Shown here in pieces: positions 36,929 through 50,972 of a stretch of 63,402 nt of DNA. Location of the stretch: contig NZ_AHAM01000122.1 of the NCBI RefSeq assembly GCF_000236565.1, positions 1 to 63,402 on the forward strand, given 5' to 3'. The DNA comes from Mesorhizobium alhagi CCNWXJ12-2 (lineage in GTDB: Bacteria; Pseudomonadota; Alphaproteobacteria; Rhizobiales; Rhizobiaceae). The notes under the pieces were generated by a model. The model searched no databases, was not told where the DNA came from, and saw only the letters and a program-made list of their open reading frames with translations. Every line of letters starts with the position of its first letter. Positions within the stretch are counted from its first letter, which is position 1. The translations under genes and the position numbers were made by a program.

Positions 36929-37635
36929 TTACGCCGCATCGTGGAAGATGATCCCGGCGGTGAACCGCTCGCCGGAACGAATGCGGCTGACGCCGTGGCG
37001 CATCTTGACGCGGTAATCGCCTCGCGTGCCCGCCTTCGGCCTGTCATTGACGGCAAACAGCGCGCCATGCCCCTGTTCCAAAGGCACGACTTCCGCGCGC
37101 GACTGCATGCGCGGCCGCTGCTCGGTGAGCACCAGTTCGCCGCCTTCGAATTCCTCGCCGGGGGCACTTAGCAGAATCACCAATTGGATCGGGAAAAGTG
37201 CTTTCCGTAAATATCCTGATGCAGGCAATTGTAGTCGCCCGGCCCATATTTGAGCAGCAGCGGCGTTGGCCGCGTCTGCCCGTCCGCATGGCATTCGGCC
37301 AGGAACCCGTCATGCGCCGCCGGAAAGACCCGGTCTATGCCCGTGCGCGCATTCCAGCCGTTGGCCAACGGCACGAGCCGCTCGTAAAAACGCCGGCGCA
37401 GCCCAGCGACCGGTTCCGGCAGCGGATTGGCAAAATATTTGTATTCCCCGGCTCCAAATCCATGTCGCTGCATGACGATACGGCTACGGAACGCTCCGTC
37501 ATTGTCGTAAAGACGCCGCAGGGCATGGCATTCATCCTCGCTAAGCAGCGGGCCCGTCCGTGCGACCCCGAACTCGTCGAGTTCCCGAGCGATCGTGTCC
37601 CAGTCGAGTTCCGCCACCACATTCCAAGGGTTCAT
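36929..37635 (-). pseudogene. 2OG-Fe(II) oxygenase split by a one-base frameshift
   Basis: Two abutting frames read as one prolyl-4-hydroxylase-type oxygenase. Frame 1 (37177-37635) begins MNPWNVVAELDWDTI and ends after NCLHQDIYGKH with iron ligands His139 and Asp141. It then breaks. Frame 2 continues exactly as expected from FPIQLVILLSAPGEEFEGGELV to the distal His in MRHGVSR, the 2-oxoglutarate Arg in RSGERF and IIFHDAA. One base is missing in the T4 run (A-run 37194-37197) just after the His146 codon. All ligands survive, so either a recent mutation, a sequencing error or a programmed shift. Ribosome binding site GAAGGAGAA stands before ATG 37635. Confidence 0.85.
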
Positions 37636-37765
37636 CGCCCTTCTCCTTCACTGTCCTTGTTCGCCGCGTCGAAGCTATTCGGCGGGAGGCAGAAGGGCAT
37701 TCCGTTTCTTGCGCGGTTGCGCCGCTACCGGCGGCAGCGTCAAACGCGGTCACCCCGGTCGCAGG

Positions 37766-39487
37766 CTACGCTACCTTCCTGGTCGTCCGGCGCGCCAGAA
37801 GCTTGCGCAACTCGTCGCTCCCGGCGAACCGCGCCACGCGAACCGGTTCGAACTTCCCCCTGATCATCACCGTATCGAGCGCGGCGCCCTCCATTGAACT
37901 GTCCAGCAACGACAGTGCTTCGGCGGAGGCCACCAGTGTACAGTCGAGCCGTTTGGCCTCGGCCTCGAGCCTTGCCGCAACATTGCCGGTATCGCCCAGG
38001 AACGGCAGCCCGTCCGCGCCGCCCTTCCAGCCAGCGCCGACGACGGCCACCCCGACATGCAGTCCCATGCCGATGCGAAACGGTTCGGGCAACTCGGCCC
38101 TGAGTTCCGCGTTCAGGGCGTCGATCCCGTCCCAAACCCGCAACGCGGCGCTGAAAGCGTCGCGAGCCGCTTTCTCGGCGGTTCCATCGACGCCGAAGAC
38201 GCTCATGATACCGTCACCGGCGATGTTGGTAACGTGGCCGCCGCTTTCTCTGACCGCCGTCGACACCATCTGGATGTAGCGGTCGAACAGGAACAGCACG
38301 TCATAGGGCAGGCGGTCGTCGGCAAGCCGTGTCGACTGACGCATGTCGACGAACAGGGCGGCGATCTCCATCTCGCGGCCACTCCCGATCGCGCCGAAGC
38401 GGCGCGAGGCCAGGACCGGATCGCTCGCCGGATTGACCAGCGGAACGACCGTGACGTCGCCGGTCGGCCGGATCTGGCAGGCAAGCCGCACATCCGGAGG
38501 AGCGCCGATCCTGGTGAGCAGGCGAAGTTCGTCTCCGCCCGGAGGGGAAAGGTTCCCAGCACCGGCAAGGATCCCGACGCGGCAGGTCGAGCAGCGGCCG
38601 CGCCCTCCACATACCGAAGCGTGCGGTACGCCCGCCCAGCGGCTGGCTTCGAGTACCGAAAAGCCGGCCGGGACCGACACCATGCGGCCATCCGGATAGG
38701 TGACGCGGATCGAACCATAGCGCCGCGCATGCCAGTTGCGGGCCGCGCGCAGTGTGAAAACGCCTGCGACCAGCCCGATATAGCCGACAAGAATGGCGTC
38801 GACGATGCGGCTCACCTCCGCCCAGTCGCTGGCTTGCCTTGTGCCCGGCCGATCGACCACGTGATCGCCGAGCGATGCCGGCGCATTGGCGACTACATAA
38901 CGCATGTCGAGGCCGGCATTCAGGAAGCCGAGAGCGGCGAGCACCGGCACCAGCGTAGCCAGCGCTGCAAGCGCGGGCACCGCGCGCACATACCACCGCT
39001 TGGATCTCAGCCAGGCGCGAATGCCCAGGCAGCCATGAATCCACACGATCGCCAGAAGAAAATACTGTCTCGGCAGGCCAAAATCCGGCGTCGCCACCCA
39101 ATAGAGGTACAGCACGCGATCATAGCCGACACTCAGATCGTAGATGCCCTCGCCGATCCGGATGGCCGCGGCATGGGAGATCAGGAGCAATGGTATCGTC
39201 AGGCCGAGGGCGATCTGCATTGCCTCGCTTGCCGGCATGCGGAAATGGCGGCGCCGGTAGAGCGAGTAGAGACCCAAGGCGACGTGGATGGCGACAGCGC
39301 CGTAGAGCAGCACCAGGCCCGGCGCGGACTGCCAGGGATCCAGCAGCAACTTGGCGGCCGCTTCCATTGTCCCGGCGGACCTGATCCCGAAGGCGTGGTT
39401 CAGGAGGTGAGAAGTCGCATAGGCGAACAGGACCAAACCGGTCGCAAGCCGCAGCGGCTGCACCATCCCGCGTTTGGGGTTACTCAC
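37766..39487 (-). CDS. Class III adenylate cyclase with His-rich membrane domain and [2Fe-2S] ferredoxin domain
   Basis: 573 residues from GTG 39487. (1) Residues ~10-250: five or six membrane helices with His27/31, 68, 105 and 151 inside or at the ends of helices, a pattern like two-heme b-type membrane anchors. (2) ~260-350: plant-type ferredoxin with CX5CX2C at 293, 299, 302 and a distal Cys337. (3) ~375-573: class III cyclase with metal Asp381 (ALFVDMRQST) and Asp425 (GDGIMSVFG) and transition-state Asn502/Arg506 (GNVAARLE). Makes cAMP, presumably gated by electron-carrier redox state. Heme binding is inference; the Fe-S and cyclase parts are direct motif matches. TTG 39574 is an alternative start. 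Confidence 0.88.
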   Translation of the reverse strand: MSNPKRGMVQPLRLATGLVLFAYATSHLLNHAFGIRSAGTMEAAAKLLLDPWQSAPGLVLLYGAVAIHVALGLYSLYRRRHFRMPASEAMQIALGLTIPLLLISHAAAIRIGEGIYDLSVGYDRVLYLYWVATPDFGLPRQYFLLAIVWIHGCLGIRAWLRSKRWYVRAVPALAALATLVPVLAALGFLNAGLDMRYVVANAPASLGDHVVDRPGTRQASDWAEVSRIVDAILVGYIGLVAGVFTLRAARNWHARRYGSIRVTYPDGRMVSVPAGFSVLEASRWAGVPHASVCGGRGRCSTCRVGILAGAGNLSPPGGDELRLLTRIGAPPDVRLACQIRPTGDVTVVPLVNPASDPVLASRRFGAIGSGREMEIAALFVDMRQSTRLADDRLPYDVLFLFDRYIQMVSTAVRESGGHVTNIAGDGIMSVFGVDGTAEKAARDAFSAALRVWDGIDALNAELRAELPEPFRIGMGLHVGVAVVGAGWKGGADGLPFLGDTGNVAARLEAEAKRLDCTLVASAEALSLLDSSMEGAALDTVMIRGKFEPVRVARFAGSDELRKLLARRTTRKVA

Positions 39488-39581
39488 TATCCTGTTCTCC
39501 GAGGCAATCCGCGGGCCGAGTGAGCCTGCCGCGGTCAGCCTATCGACCGGCCGGGGAGAGTGCGTCAAGGGCAAAGCGCAG

Positions 39582-39995
39582 CTATAGCTGCCCCGTGTCG
39601 AACCTGCTGCGCGCCGCCTTCAGTGCATCGCGGTTGCGCACCGCCCAGATGCCAAGCGCCGCCACCGGCACGGCAATCGAATGGCCGAGTTCGGTCAGCG
39701 CATATTCAACCTCCGGCGGCATCGTCGGCCTTACCGTGCGCCGCACCAGCCCGTCGCGCTCGAGCGAACGCAGCGTCACGGTCAGCATGCGCTGCGAGAT
39801 GCCCTCGATCGACCGCTTGAGCGCGTTGAAGCGCGTTGGCGCCGCCTGAAGATTGATGATGACCAGAAGGCTCCACGTGTCGCCGACGCGATCCAGAACC
39901 TCGCGTATGGGGCAATTGCCCTCTTCGTCGGGCTCGAAGCCCGGATGGCTGTCCAGCATCGGCGATGCAGCGGAAGCGTTCGTCCGAGCGTTCAT
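39582..39995 (-). CDS. HxlR-family transcriptional regulator
   Basis: 137 residues: CPIREVLDRVGDTWSLLVIINL with the redox-sensitive HxlR Cys28, winged helix RFNALKRSIEGISQRMLTVTLRSLERDGLVRRT and VEYALTELGHS. HxlR regulators often sense thiol or aldehyde stress and repress a divergent oxidoreductase. Such a gene (40141) is divergent here, and repeats in the shared promoter (40008-40088) could be its sites. GGAGG stands before ATG 39995. Confidence 0.9.
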   Translation of the reverse strand: MNARTNASAASPMLDSHPGFEPDEEGNCPIREVLDRVGDTWSLLVIINLQAAPTRFNALKRSIEGISQRMLTVTLRSLERDGLVRRTVRPTMPPEVEYALTELGHSIAVPVAALGIWAVRNRDALKAARSRFDTGQL

Positions 39996-40007
39996 GCGGT
40001 TCCCTCC

Positions 40008-40088
40008 GGGTAACCTGGGCAGATAATCATGCGTACTTACGCGTTCCTGCTTTCGCGGCTAGTGGTGACTTTGGGTAACCTGATTACC
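40008..40088. promoter_or_regulatory. Repeat operators between hxlR-type gene and its divergent partner
   Basis: Direct repeats GGGTAACCTG at 40008-40017 and 40073-40082; the second lies in inverted repeat GGTAACCTGATTACC (40074-40088). Between them is palindrome GCGTACTTACGC (40031-40042). Position between divergent starts suggests HxlR binding. Pure sequence pattern. Confidence 0.55.
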
Positions 40089-40140
40089 ACAAATGCCTCT
40101 TTAGCCAAACGGTAAAAGAGCCAAGCATGGAGTATTTTGG

Positions 40141-40779
40141 ATGAAAATCGCACTCATCGGCGCGTCGGGCTTCGTCGGCAGCGCTATCCTCAAGGAAGCT
40201 GTCAGCCGCGGCCATGCCGTCACCGCCATAGCGCGCGATGCCGGCAAGGTCGAGCGGCTCGACGGCGTGACGCCAAAGGCGGTCGACGCCACGGACCATG
40301 CCGGGCTGACGCGCGCTATCGCCGGACACGAGGTCGTGATTTCCGCCTTCAACGGCGGCTGGGGCGACCCGGACATCTATCGCAAGCACCTCGATGGCTC
40401 GCGCGCAATCGTCAGCGCCGCCAAGGCCGCGAAGACGCGATTGATCGTGGTGGGCGGCGCCGGCAGCCTTCACGCGCCCGACGGCAGCCAGTTTGTCGAT
40501 TCGCCCGAATTTCCCGCCGAGTGGAAACAAGGCGCATTGGCCGCGCGCGACGCGCTCGCCGAACTGCGCAACGAAACGGAACTGAATTGGAGTTTCCTGT
40601 CCCCGGCCTTCGTCTTGAAGCCGGGTGAACGCACTGGAAAATACCGGACGGGCAGCGAGCAGCCGGTATTCGACGAAGCCGGCCAAAGCACGATCTCTAC
40701 CGCCGATTTCGCCGTCGCCTTGGTCGACGAAGCGGAGCGTGCGGAACACCCGCGCAAGCGTTTCACCGTCGCATACTGA
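40141..40779 (+). CDS. NAD(P)-binding oxidoreductase, NmrA/BVR-like
   Basis: 212 residues. Rossmann fold GASGFVGSAILKEA (positions 7-20), DGVTPKAVDATDHAG and LIVVGGAGSLHAPDG; C-terminal FDEAGQSTISTADFAVALVDE matches NAD(P)H-binding epimerase-like proteins. Usually regulated by a neighbouring HxlR factor, as here. May be quinone- or aldehyde-linked; substrate unknown. Confidence 0.87.
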   Translation: MKIALIGASGFVGSAILKEAVSRGHAVTAIARDAGKVERLDGVTPKAVDATDHAGLTRAIAGHEVVISAFNGGWGDPDIYRKHLDGSRAIVSAAKAAKTRLIVVGGAGSLHAPDGSQFVDSPEFPAEWKQGALAARDALAELRNETELNWSFLSPAFVLKPGERTGKYRTGSEQPVFDEAGQSTISTADFAVALVDEAERAEHPRKRFTVAY

Positions 40780-40798
40780 AGAACCGCCCTGCCGGAGA

Positions 40799-40990
40799 TC
40801 AGTCCTTCGACTTCTTCTTCTCCGGCAGGCCCTTGCGCTTGGTTTCGGCCAATTCCTCGAGTTGCTTCTCGCTCATGGACTCGACCATCCCCTTGGACGC
40901 GCCCTTGAGCTCGCTCTTCTTGGTTTCGCCGCGCTTGGCCGACAAGGCCGCGCCGGCCGCCTTCTGCTGAGCCTTGGATTTCGCAGGCAT
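40799..40990 (-). CDS. DUF3008 family small basic protein
   Basis: 63 residues: MPAKSKAQQKAAGAALSAKRG, then ESMSEKQLEELA and Lys-rich C-terminus. DUF3008 proteins occur widely in alphaproteobacteria and are of unknown function; the sequence is strongly basic. ATG 40990 has GGGAG upstream. Convergent with the oxidoreductase gene. Confidence 0.88.
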   Translation of the reverse strand: MPAKSKAQQKAAGAALSAKRGETKKSELKGASKGMVESMSEKQLEELAETKRKGLPEKKKSKD

Positions 40991-41106
40991 CTGTGCGTCT
41001 CCCGTGATTGCGCTTCGGGAGGAACTCGGGAAGGCAGGCGAAGTTCCTGCCGCCCGCTTCCGGGGGTATTCAGGTCAGGCCGGCGTCACCTGAATATCGG
41101 CACACC

Positions 41107-41907
41107 CTAGGCGACCGTCAGCCCAAACCCCTGCATCAGCCGGCGGATGGCGAAATCGGGCCTGCCGGATGTGAATACGGCGAGATCCAGGCCTTGCGCG
41201 GCGTCGGCGCGTTTTTCGAAGGGCGCGCGCTCGGCAAGCAGCGACAGCGCCCGCCGTGCGATCGCCTCGGCGGGATCGAGCCAATCCACCGGCCAGGGCG
41301 CGGTCTTGCGCATGCGGTTGGCGAGAAACGGATAGTGCGTGCAGGCGAGCACGACGATGTCGGTCCGGCCGCCGTCGCGCTCGATAAAGCATGGCGCGAT
41401 CTCCGCCCGCACCGCCTCCTCGTCGACGAAGCCGTGGCGCATATAGGTCTCGGCGAGCGCAGCGAGATTCGTGCTGCCGACCAGCCGGACATTGCACTTC
41501 GAAGCCCATTTGACGATCAGGTCGCGCGTGTATTGCCGCTTCACCGTGCCCGGCGTGGCCAGCACCGACACAAGCCCCGAGCGCGTCCGCTCGGCGGCCG
41601 GCTTGATCGCAGGCACCGTGCCGATGAACGGCATATCGGGATAGGCCGCGCGAAGTTCGGCAAGCACCAGCGTCGAGGCCGTGTTGCACGGAATGACGAA
41701 GATTTCCGGGTCGTGCCTGGCGATCAGGCTGCCGCAAAGTTCGACGATGCGCGCGCTCAGCGCCTCCTCTTCCCAATCGCCATAGGGAAAGGCCGCATCG
41801 TCCGCGACATAGACGAAGCGGCGGTCGGGCATCAGCACGCGTGCCTCGCGCAGCACCGTCAGCCCGCCAATGCCGGAATCGAACATCAGTATCGGCCGGT
41901 CAGTCAT
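41107..41907 (-). CDS. murI: Glutamate racemase
   Basis: 266 residues: [15 protein letters not shown] at the N-terminus, catalytic Cys74 in [11 protein letters not shown], second catalytic Cys in [12 protein letters not shown]. Makes D-glutamate for peptidoglycan. Overlaps the end of the RNA methyltransferase gene by 8 bases, as is common in rhizobia. Confidence 0.95.
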   Translation of the reverse strand: MTDRPILMFDSGIGGLTVLREARVLMPDRRFVYVADDAAFPYGDWEEEALSARIVELCGSLIARHDPEIFVIPCNTASTLVLAELRAAYPDMPFIGTVPAIKPAAERTRSGLVSVLATPGTVKRQYTRDLIVKWASKCNVRLVGSTNLAALAETYMRHGFVDEEAVRAEIAPCFIERDGGRTDIVVLACTHYPFLANRMRKTAPWPVDWLDPAEAIARRALSLLAERAPFEKRADAAQGLDLAVFTSGRPDFAIRRLMQGFGLTVA

Positions 41908-42757
41908 TCTCGGGCGCCTCCCCGCCTGGCTTGCGCCTGCCGCTTCCGGCGCTGGCGTCCGCCTCGGCCTTGCGCGCCGGATAGCCCGAGCCGCGTGGTT
42001 CCTTCGGCGAAAAATAGTCGAGCGAAGCGACGACGCCGCGCAGCACTTCGAGTTCCTTCTCTGAAAAGCCGGCGCGGGTCAGCACCGCGCGCACCTTGTC
42101 GACCATTTTCGGTTTCTTGGCCGGCGTGCGGAAATAGCCGCGCGCGTCGAGCGCCGCTTCGAGATGCTCGAACAGGCCATGCAAATGCTCCTTGGCGGCG
42201 GGCTTGACTGTCGGCCCGGTAAAAGCCGTGTCGGTCTCCCGTTCGAGGCCGGACTTCATCCACTCATAGGCCATTAGCAGCGTCGCCTGCGCGATGTTCA
42301 GCGAAGCGTATTCGGGAATGACCGGAAAGGTGACGATCTCGTCGGCCAGGCTGATCTCCTCATTGGCGAGGCCGAATTTCTCGCGCCCGAACATGATGCC
42401 GGTGCGCTGCCCGGCGCGATGCCGCGCCCGAAGCGCCCTGCCCGCCTCGACCGGCCCGCGCACCGGCTTGAAGCCGTCGCGCTCGCGCGCCGTGGTGGCG
42501 AAGACGAATTCCAGGCCGGAGAGCGCGGAGGGCAGGTCGTCGAACACGGCGGTGTTCTCGATGACATGCGTGGCGCGGCTCGCCGCGGCAGTCGCCTTCT
42601 CGTTCGGCCAGCCGTCGCGCGGCTTGACCAGCCGCAGTTCCGCCAAGCCGAAATTGGCCATGGCGCGCGCCACCATGCCGATATTTTCGCCCATCTGCGG
42701 CTCGACCAGTATGATCACCGGCCCTTCGGCGATCGGCCCGCCTTCCCTGTCTGTCAT
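41900..42757 (-). CDS. TrmJ/SpoU-type RNA 2'-O-methyltransferase
   Basis: 285 residues of the SPOUT class: [23 protein letters not shown] at the N-terminus, [13 protein letters not shown] and [23 protein letters not shown] form the knotted SAM site. The C-terminal part extends with Arg/Lys-rich tail. Resembles TrmJ (tRNA position 32) or RlmJ-like enzymes; the exact target is not certain. Confidence 0.88.
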   Translation of the reverse strand: MTDREGGPIAEGPVIILVEPQMGENIGMVARAMANFGLAELRLVKPRDGWPNEKATAAASRATHVIENTAVFDDLPSALSGLEFVFATTARERDGFKPVRGPVEAGRALRARHRAGQRTGIMFGREKFGLANEEISLADEIVTFPVIPEYASLNIAQATLLMAYEWMKSGLERETDTAFTGPTVKPAAKEHLHGLFEHLEAALDARGYFRTPAKKPKMVDKVRAVLTRAGFSEKELEVLRGVVASLDYFSPKEPRGSGYPARKAEADASAGSGRRKPGGEAPEND

Positions 42758-42842
42758 GAATGCGCTGATCCTTCATTTGCGCGTCTGGGCCGTCCCTGCC
42801 ATATTCCGCTTCGAAGATGAAGCTCGGGCTAACGGCAGAACG

Positions 42843-43175
42843 ATGGCAACGCAGCTCGCCGACCGTATGCGCTCGCAAACGAACAATTACGCCAACAGCG
42901 AAGAAATCCGCATGTTCGGCGGCGTCTGCTTCACCATCAACGGTAACATGCATTGCTGCGCGATGAGAGACGGCAACGGCCTGTTCCGCGTCGGCCCGCA
43001 TCAGGAAGTGCAGGCGCTGGCGCTGCCGGGAGCCAGCGGAATGGTGCATGGCGGGCGCGCGATGAAGGGTTTCGTCGTCGTCTCGGCCGACCGGCTTGGC
43101 GAAGAGCAGGCACTGAACGACTGGGTCGCGCTCGCCGCCAATTTCGTCGAAACGCTTCCGCCGAAGAAAAAGTAG
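42843..43175 (+). CDS. TfoX/Sxy N-terminal domain protein
   Basis: 110 residues with a TfoX-N core: EIRMFGGVCFTINGNMHCCAMRDGNGLFRVGP and HGGRAMKGFVVVSAD. Family name comes from a competence regulator, but standalone N-terminal domain proteins are of unknown function. ATG 42843. A second protein of the same fold is at 50973-51299. Confidence 0.8.
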   Translation: MATQLADRMRSQTNNYANSEEIRMFGGVCFTINGNMHCCAMRDGNGLFRVGPHQEVQALALPGASGMVHGGRAMKGFVVVSADRLGEEQALNDWVALAANFVETLPPKKK

Positions 43176-43309
43176 CGCCACTGTCTGCGTCTCGCAACGC
43201 GTGTTTCAACAGCGTTTGCGCACGCATTCCCGCTTTGCTATAGGGGCCGCACTCCCTGCAGCAAAGCCCGGAAATCCGGCGCTCCGATCCCGAAAACGAG
43301 GTACTTTTC

Positions 43310-44521
43310 ATGGCGAAGATCAAGGTGGCCAATCCCGTCGTCGAACTCGACGGCGACGAGATGACCCGCATCATCTGGCAGTTCATCAAGGACAAGCTGA
43401 TCCACCCTTATCTCGACATCGACCTCGAATATTACGATCTGGGCGTCGAGCACCGCGATGCGACAAACGACCAGGTGACGGTCGACGCGGCCAACGCCAT
43501 CAAGAAGCACGGCGTCGGCGTCAAATGCGCGACGATCACGCCCGACGAGCAGCGCGTCGAGGAATTCAACCTCAAGAAGATGTGGAAATCGCCGAACGGC
43601 ACGATCCGCAACATTCTGGGCGGCGTCATCTTCCGCGAGCCGATCATCATGAAGAACGTGCCGCGCCTGGTGCCCGGCTGGACCAAGCCGATCATCGTCG
43701 GCCGCCATGCCTTCGGCGACCAGTACAAGGCCACCGATTTCCGCTTCCCCGGCAAGGGCAAGCTGTCGATCAAGTTCGTCGGCGACGACGGCCAGGTCAT
43801 CGAACACGAGGTCTATGACGCGCCCTCCTCCGGCGTCGCCATGGCCATGTACAATGTCGACGAATCGATCCGCGAATTCGCCCGCGCCTCGCTGAATTAC
43901 GGCCTGCTGCGCGGCTATCCGGTCTATCTCTCGACCAAGAACACCATCCTCAAGGCCTATGACGGCCGCTTCAAGGACATCTTCCAGGAGGTCTACGAGG
44001 CCGAGTTCGAAGAGGAATTCAAGGCGAAGAAGATCTGGTACGAGCACCGTCTGATCGACGACATGGTGGCGTCGAGCCTGAAATGGTCCGGCGGCTACAT
44101 CTGGGCCTGCAAGAACTATGACGGCGACGTGCAATCCGACACCGTGGCGCAAGGGTTCGGCTCGCTCGGCCTGATGACCTCGGTGCTGATGACGCCGGAC
44201 GGCAAGACCGTCGAGGCCGAGGCCGCGCACGGCACGGTCACCCGCCACTACCGCCAGCACCAGAAGGGCGAGGAAACCTCGACCAACTCCATCGCCTCGA
44301 TCTTCGCCTGGACGCGAGGCCTCGCCCATCGCGCCAAGCTGGACGACAATGCGGAACTCAAGAAATTCGCGGATACGCTGGAAAAGGTCTGCGTGCAGAC
44401 AGTCGAGGCCGGCTACATGACCAAGGATCTGTCGCTTCTCATCGGCCCCGACCAGCCCTGGCTTTCGACCACCGGCTTCCTGGACAAGATCGACGAGAAC
44501 CTGCAGAAGGCGATGGCCTGA
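43310..44521 (+). CDS. icd: NADP-dependent isocitrate dehydrogenase
   Basis: 403 residues of the homodimeric NADP-type (eukaryote-like class): [13 protein letters not shown], the pocket [43 protein letters not shown] and [11 protein letters not shown]-cycle oxidative decarboxylation of isocitrate to 2-oxoglutarate with NADPH. Terminated by the hairpin at 44543-44570, which it shares with convergent alaS. Confidence 0.97.
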   Translation: MAKIKVANPVVELDGDEMTRIIWQFIKDKLIHPYLDIDLEYYDLGVEHRDATNDQVTVDAANAIKKHGVGVKCATITPDEQRVEEFNLKKMWKSPNGTIRNILGGVIFREPIIMKNVPRLVPGWTKPIIVGRHAFGDQYKATDFRFPGKGKLSIKFVGDDGQVIEHEVYDAPSSGVAMAMYNVDESIREFARASLNYGLLRGYPVYLSTKNTILKAYDGRFKDIFQEVYEAEFEEEFKAKKIWYEHRLIDDMVASSLKWSGGYIWACKNYDGDVQSDTVAQGFGSLGLMTSVLMTPDGKTVEAEAAHGTVTRHYRQHQKGEETSTNSIASIFAWTRGLAHRAKLDDNAELKKFADTLEKVCVQTVEAGYMTKDLSLLIGPDQPWLSTTGFLDKIDENLQKAMA

Positions 44522-44542
44522 CGCCATCCGCGCCAAAACAAT

Positions 44543-44570
44543 GCGGCCGGTTCCAAAAGGGACCGGCCGC
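44543..44570. terminator. Bidirectional terminator between icd and alaS
   Basis: Stem GCGGCCGGTTCC / GGGACCGGCCGC (one G-T pair) with loop AAAA, centred between the icd stop (44521) and the alaS stop (44597). On the minus strand it is followed by TTGTTTTGG; the plus tail is TTGATTTC. Confidence 0.8.
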
Positions 44571-44596
44571 TTGATTTCAGAGGATCTGATTTCGGC

Positions 44597-47263
<2,667 letters not shown>

Positions 47264-47450
47264 GTCACAGCCTTTGTTGCCGCCCTGCCGGGGAAATTGG
47301 ACATGGCCTTTTAGCGGGCGCTTCCGGACCTGTCCACAAACACGAATTGGCGGAAAACAGCCGCTTCGCAGGCGATATCCGGCAGGCTCATTCAAAACGA
47401 AACCGCCGGCACAGAGGCCGGCGGCTTCGCAAGGATCGGGGCTGAACCGG

Positions 47451-48539
<1,089 letters not shown>

Positions 48540-48597
48540 GATACATTACCCCTTGGTCGTCAATGAAGGCCCGACAATCCGGTATCCCTGCTAATTC

Positions 48598-48612
48598 GTA
48601 CCTCTTTTGTTC
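48598..48612 (-). promoter_or_regulatory. LexA (SOS) box of recA
   Basis: Plus-strand GTAC-CTCTTTT-GTTC, a one-mismatch version of the alphaproteobacterial direct-repeat SOS box GTTC-N7-GTTC. A weaker candidate GTTC-CAGTTTT-GTGC is at 48664-48678. Placement just ahead of recA fits LexA control. Confidence 0.8.
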
Positions 48613-48819
48613 TCATTTGGCAAGAGGGCTCAAGGGTATGATTCCATTGCATTTTCCAATTTTGTTCCAGTTTTGTGCTCACCGGAACGCTCCGGATGGG
48701 CCGAACCACCGGCCCAGCCACGCCGCCAAGTGACGATTCGGCGCGGCGGTTGCCCGCGAGGGATGCTGACACTAATGTCGCGCCCAACCTAGAAGAATAG
48801 ACGCTCGGCAGGCGCTTTC

Positions 48820-49783
48820 ATGTCCTTCCCGAAAATTTTGGCCGTCGGCGGCGCGCATATCGACCGGCGGGGCCAGGTCACAGGCGCCTATGTGGCCGGC
48901 GCATCCAACCCCGGCGTGATGGCCGAGGATGTCGGTGGCGGCGCGTTCAACGCCTTGCGCAATGCGGTTCGCCGCGGCGCGAGCGGCGCCATCATGTCGG
49001 TTCGCGGCGGCGATGCGGCCGGCGAGACCGTTTCGCGCGCCATTCTCGACGCGGGAATCGCCGACTTGTCGGCGATCTTTCTCGACCGTACCACGCCGAG
49101 CTATACCGCGCTCCTCGACCGCGACGGCGACGTGATCGCAGCGCTTGCCGACATGGCGCTCTACGAGATCGCATTCGCCAAGCAGCTTCGCCGCGCCAAC
49201 TTTCGCGCAGCCGTGACAGAGGCCGACGCCCTGCTGTGCGACGCCAATCTGTCGGCCGACGCCCTTGCGCGGCTGGCCAGGCTGGCGTCGGGCAAGCCGC
49301 TCTTCGCCATCGCCATCTCGCCGGCCAAGGTGGTGCGACTCTCCGGAATCCTGGAAACCCTCTCCTGTTTGTTCATGAATTTTCGCGAGGCGGCCTGCCT
49401 TGCCGGATTGCCGGGCGACGCACGTGTCGATGATGTCGTTCCCCGCCTGCGCGGCATGGGGCTTTCGAGCGCCATTGTCAGCCACGGCGGCGCACCGACC
49501 GCCGCATTCGACCGCTCCGCCCTCTTTTCCATCAAACCGCCGCGCCCGCGCAAAATTGTCGACGTGACCGGCGCGGGCGACGCGCTGGCGGGAGCAACGA
49601 TGGTTGCCCTGCTGCGCGGCCTTTCCCTCGGCGAGGCGTTGCGCGATGGCATGGCGGCGGCGATGCTGGCGGTCGAGAGCCCGGCCTCGGCGCCGGAATT
49701 CTCCGCCGGCGACTTCACTGCCGCCCTTGCCCTTGTGCCAAAGACCGAGGCGTTGCATCAGGGCGGCAAGATCGGAGAGACCA

Positions 49784-49794
<11 letters not shown>
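48820..49794 (+). CDS. psuK: PfkB-family sugar kinase, probable pseudouridine kinase
   Basis: 324 residues of the ribokinase fold: VGGAHIDRRG at the start, DVGGGAFNALRNAVRRG, and PfkB signature DVTGAGDALAGATM with the catalytic Asp. Overlaps psuG (pseudouridine-5'-phosphate glycosidase) by 8-11 bases, which points to pseudouridine kinase. Phosphorylates pseudouridine to the substrate of PsuG. Confidence 0.9.
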
Positions 49795-50701
<907 letters not shown>

Positions 50702-50715
50702 TTTTCCAATGCCAG

Positions 50716-50888
50716 TGCTCTGGATTCCGGGTTCCGCTTCGCGGCCCCCGGAATGACGAGTGCTTTCGGCAATCTTGGCTTTGCGGGATTCTGACGCACC
50801 TGGATCCTGACGTCGATCATTGTCCCATCTATGGTACATTCATCTTCGTCATTCCGGAGCCGCGAAGCGGAACCCGGAATCCAGAGCA
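50716..50888. repeat. Inverted pair of palindromic repeats downstream of psuG
   Basis: Copy 1 (50716-50759) reads GTGCTCTGGATTCCGGGTTC onward to GGAATGACGA; copy 2 (50846-50888) is its near-exact reverse complement (TCGTCATTCCGGAGCCGC onward to CCAGAGCAC), differing by about one indel and one substitution. Each copy itself has GATTCCGGG...CCCGGAAT symmetry. The GGATTCCGGG...CGGAATGAC sequence matches widespread rhizobial intergenic repeats. 86 bases of nondescript DNA separate them. Confidence 0.85.
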
Positions 50889-50972
50889 CCAGAGTTTAAG
50901 AACAACGAGATGCGCATCCCGTTCGGATCCGGGTATCGGATAACTGGCTCGACCCGTATCGAGACGTAACGA

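Noticed and set aside
38057-39523. 488-codon plus-strand frame opposite the adenylate cyclase
   Set aside because: Shadow frame without motifs; the minus-strand protein has three clear domains.
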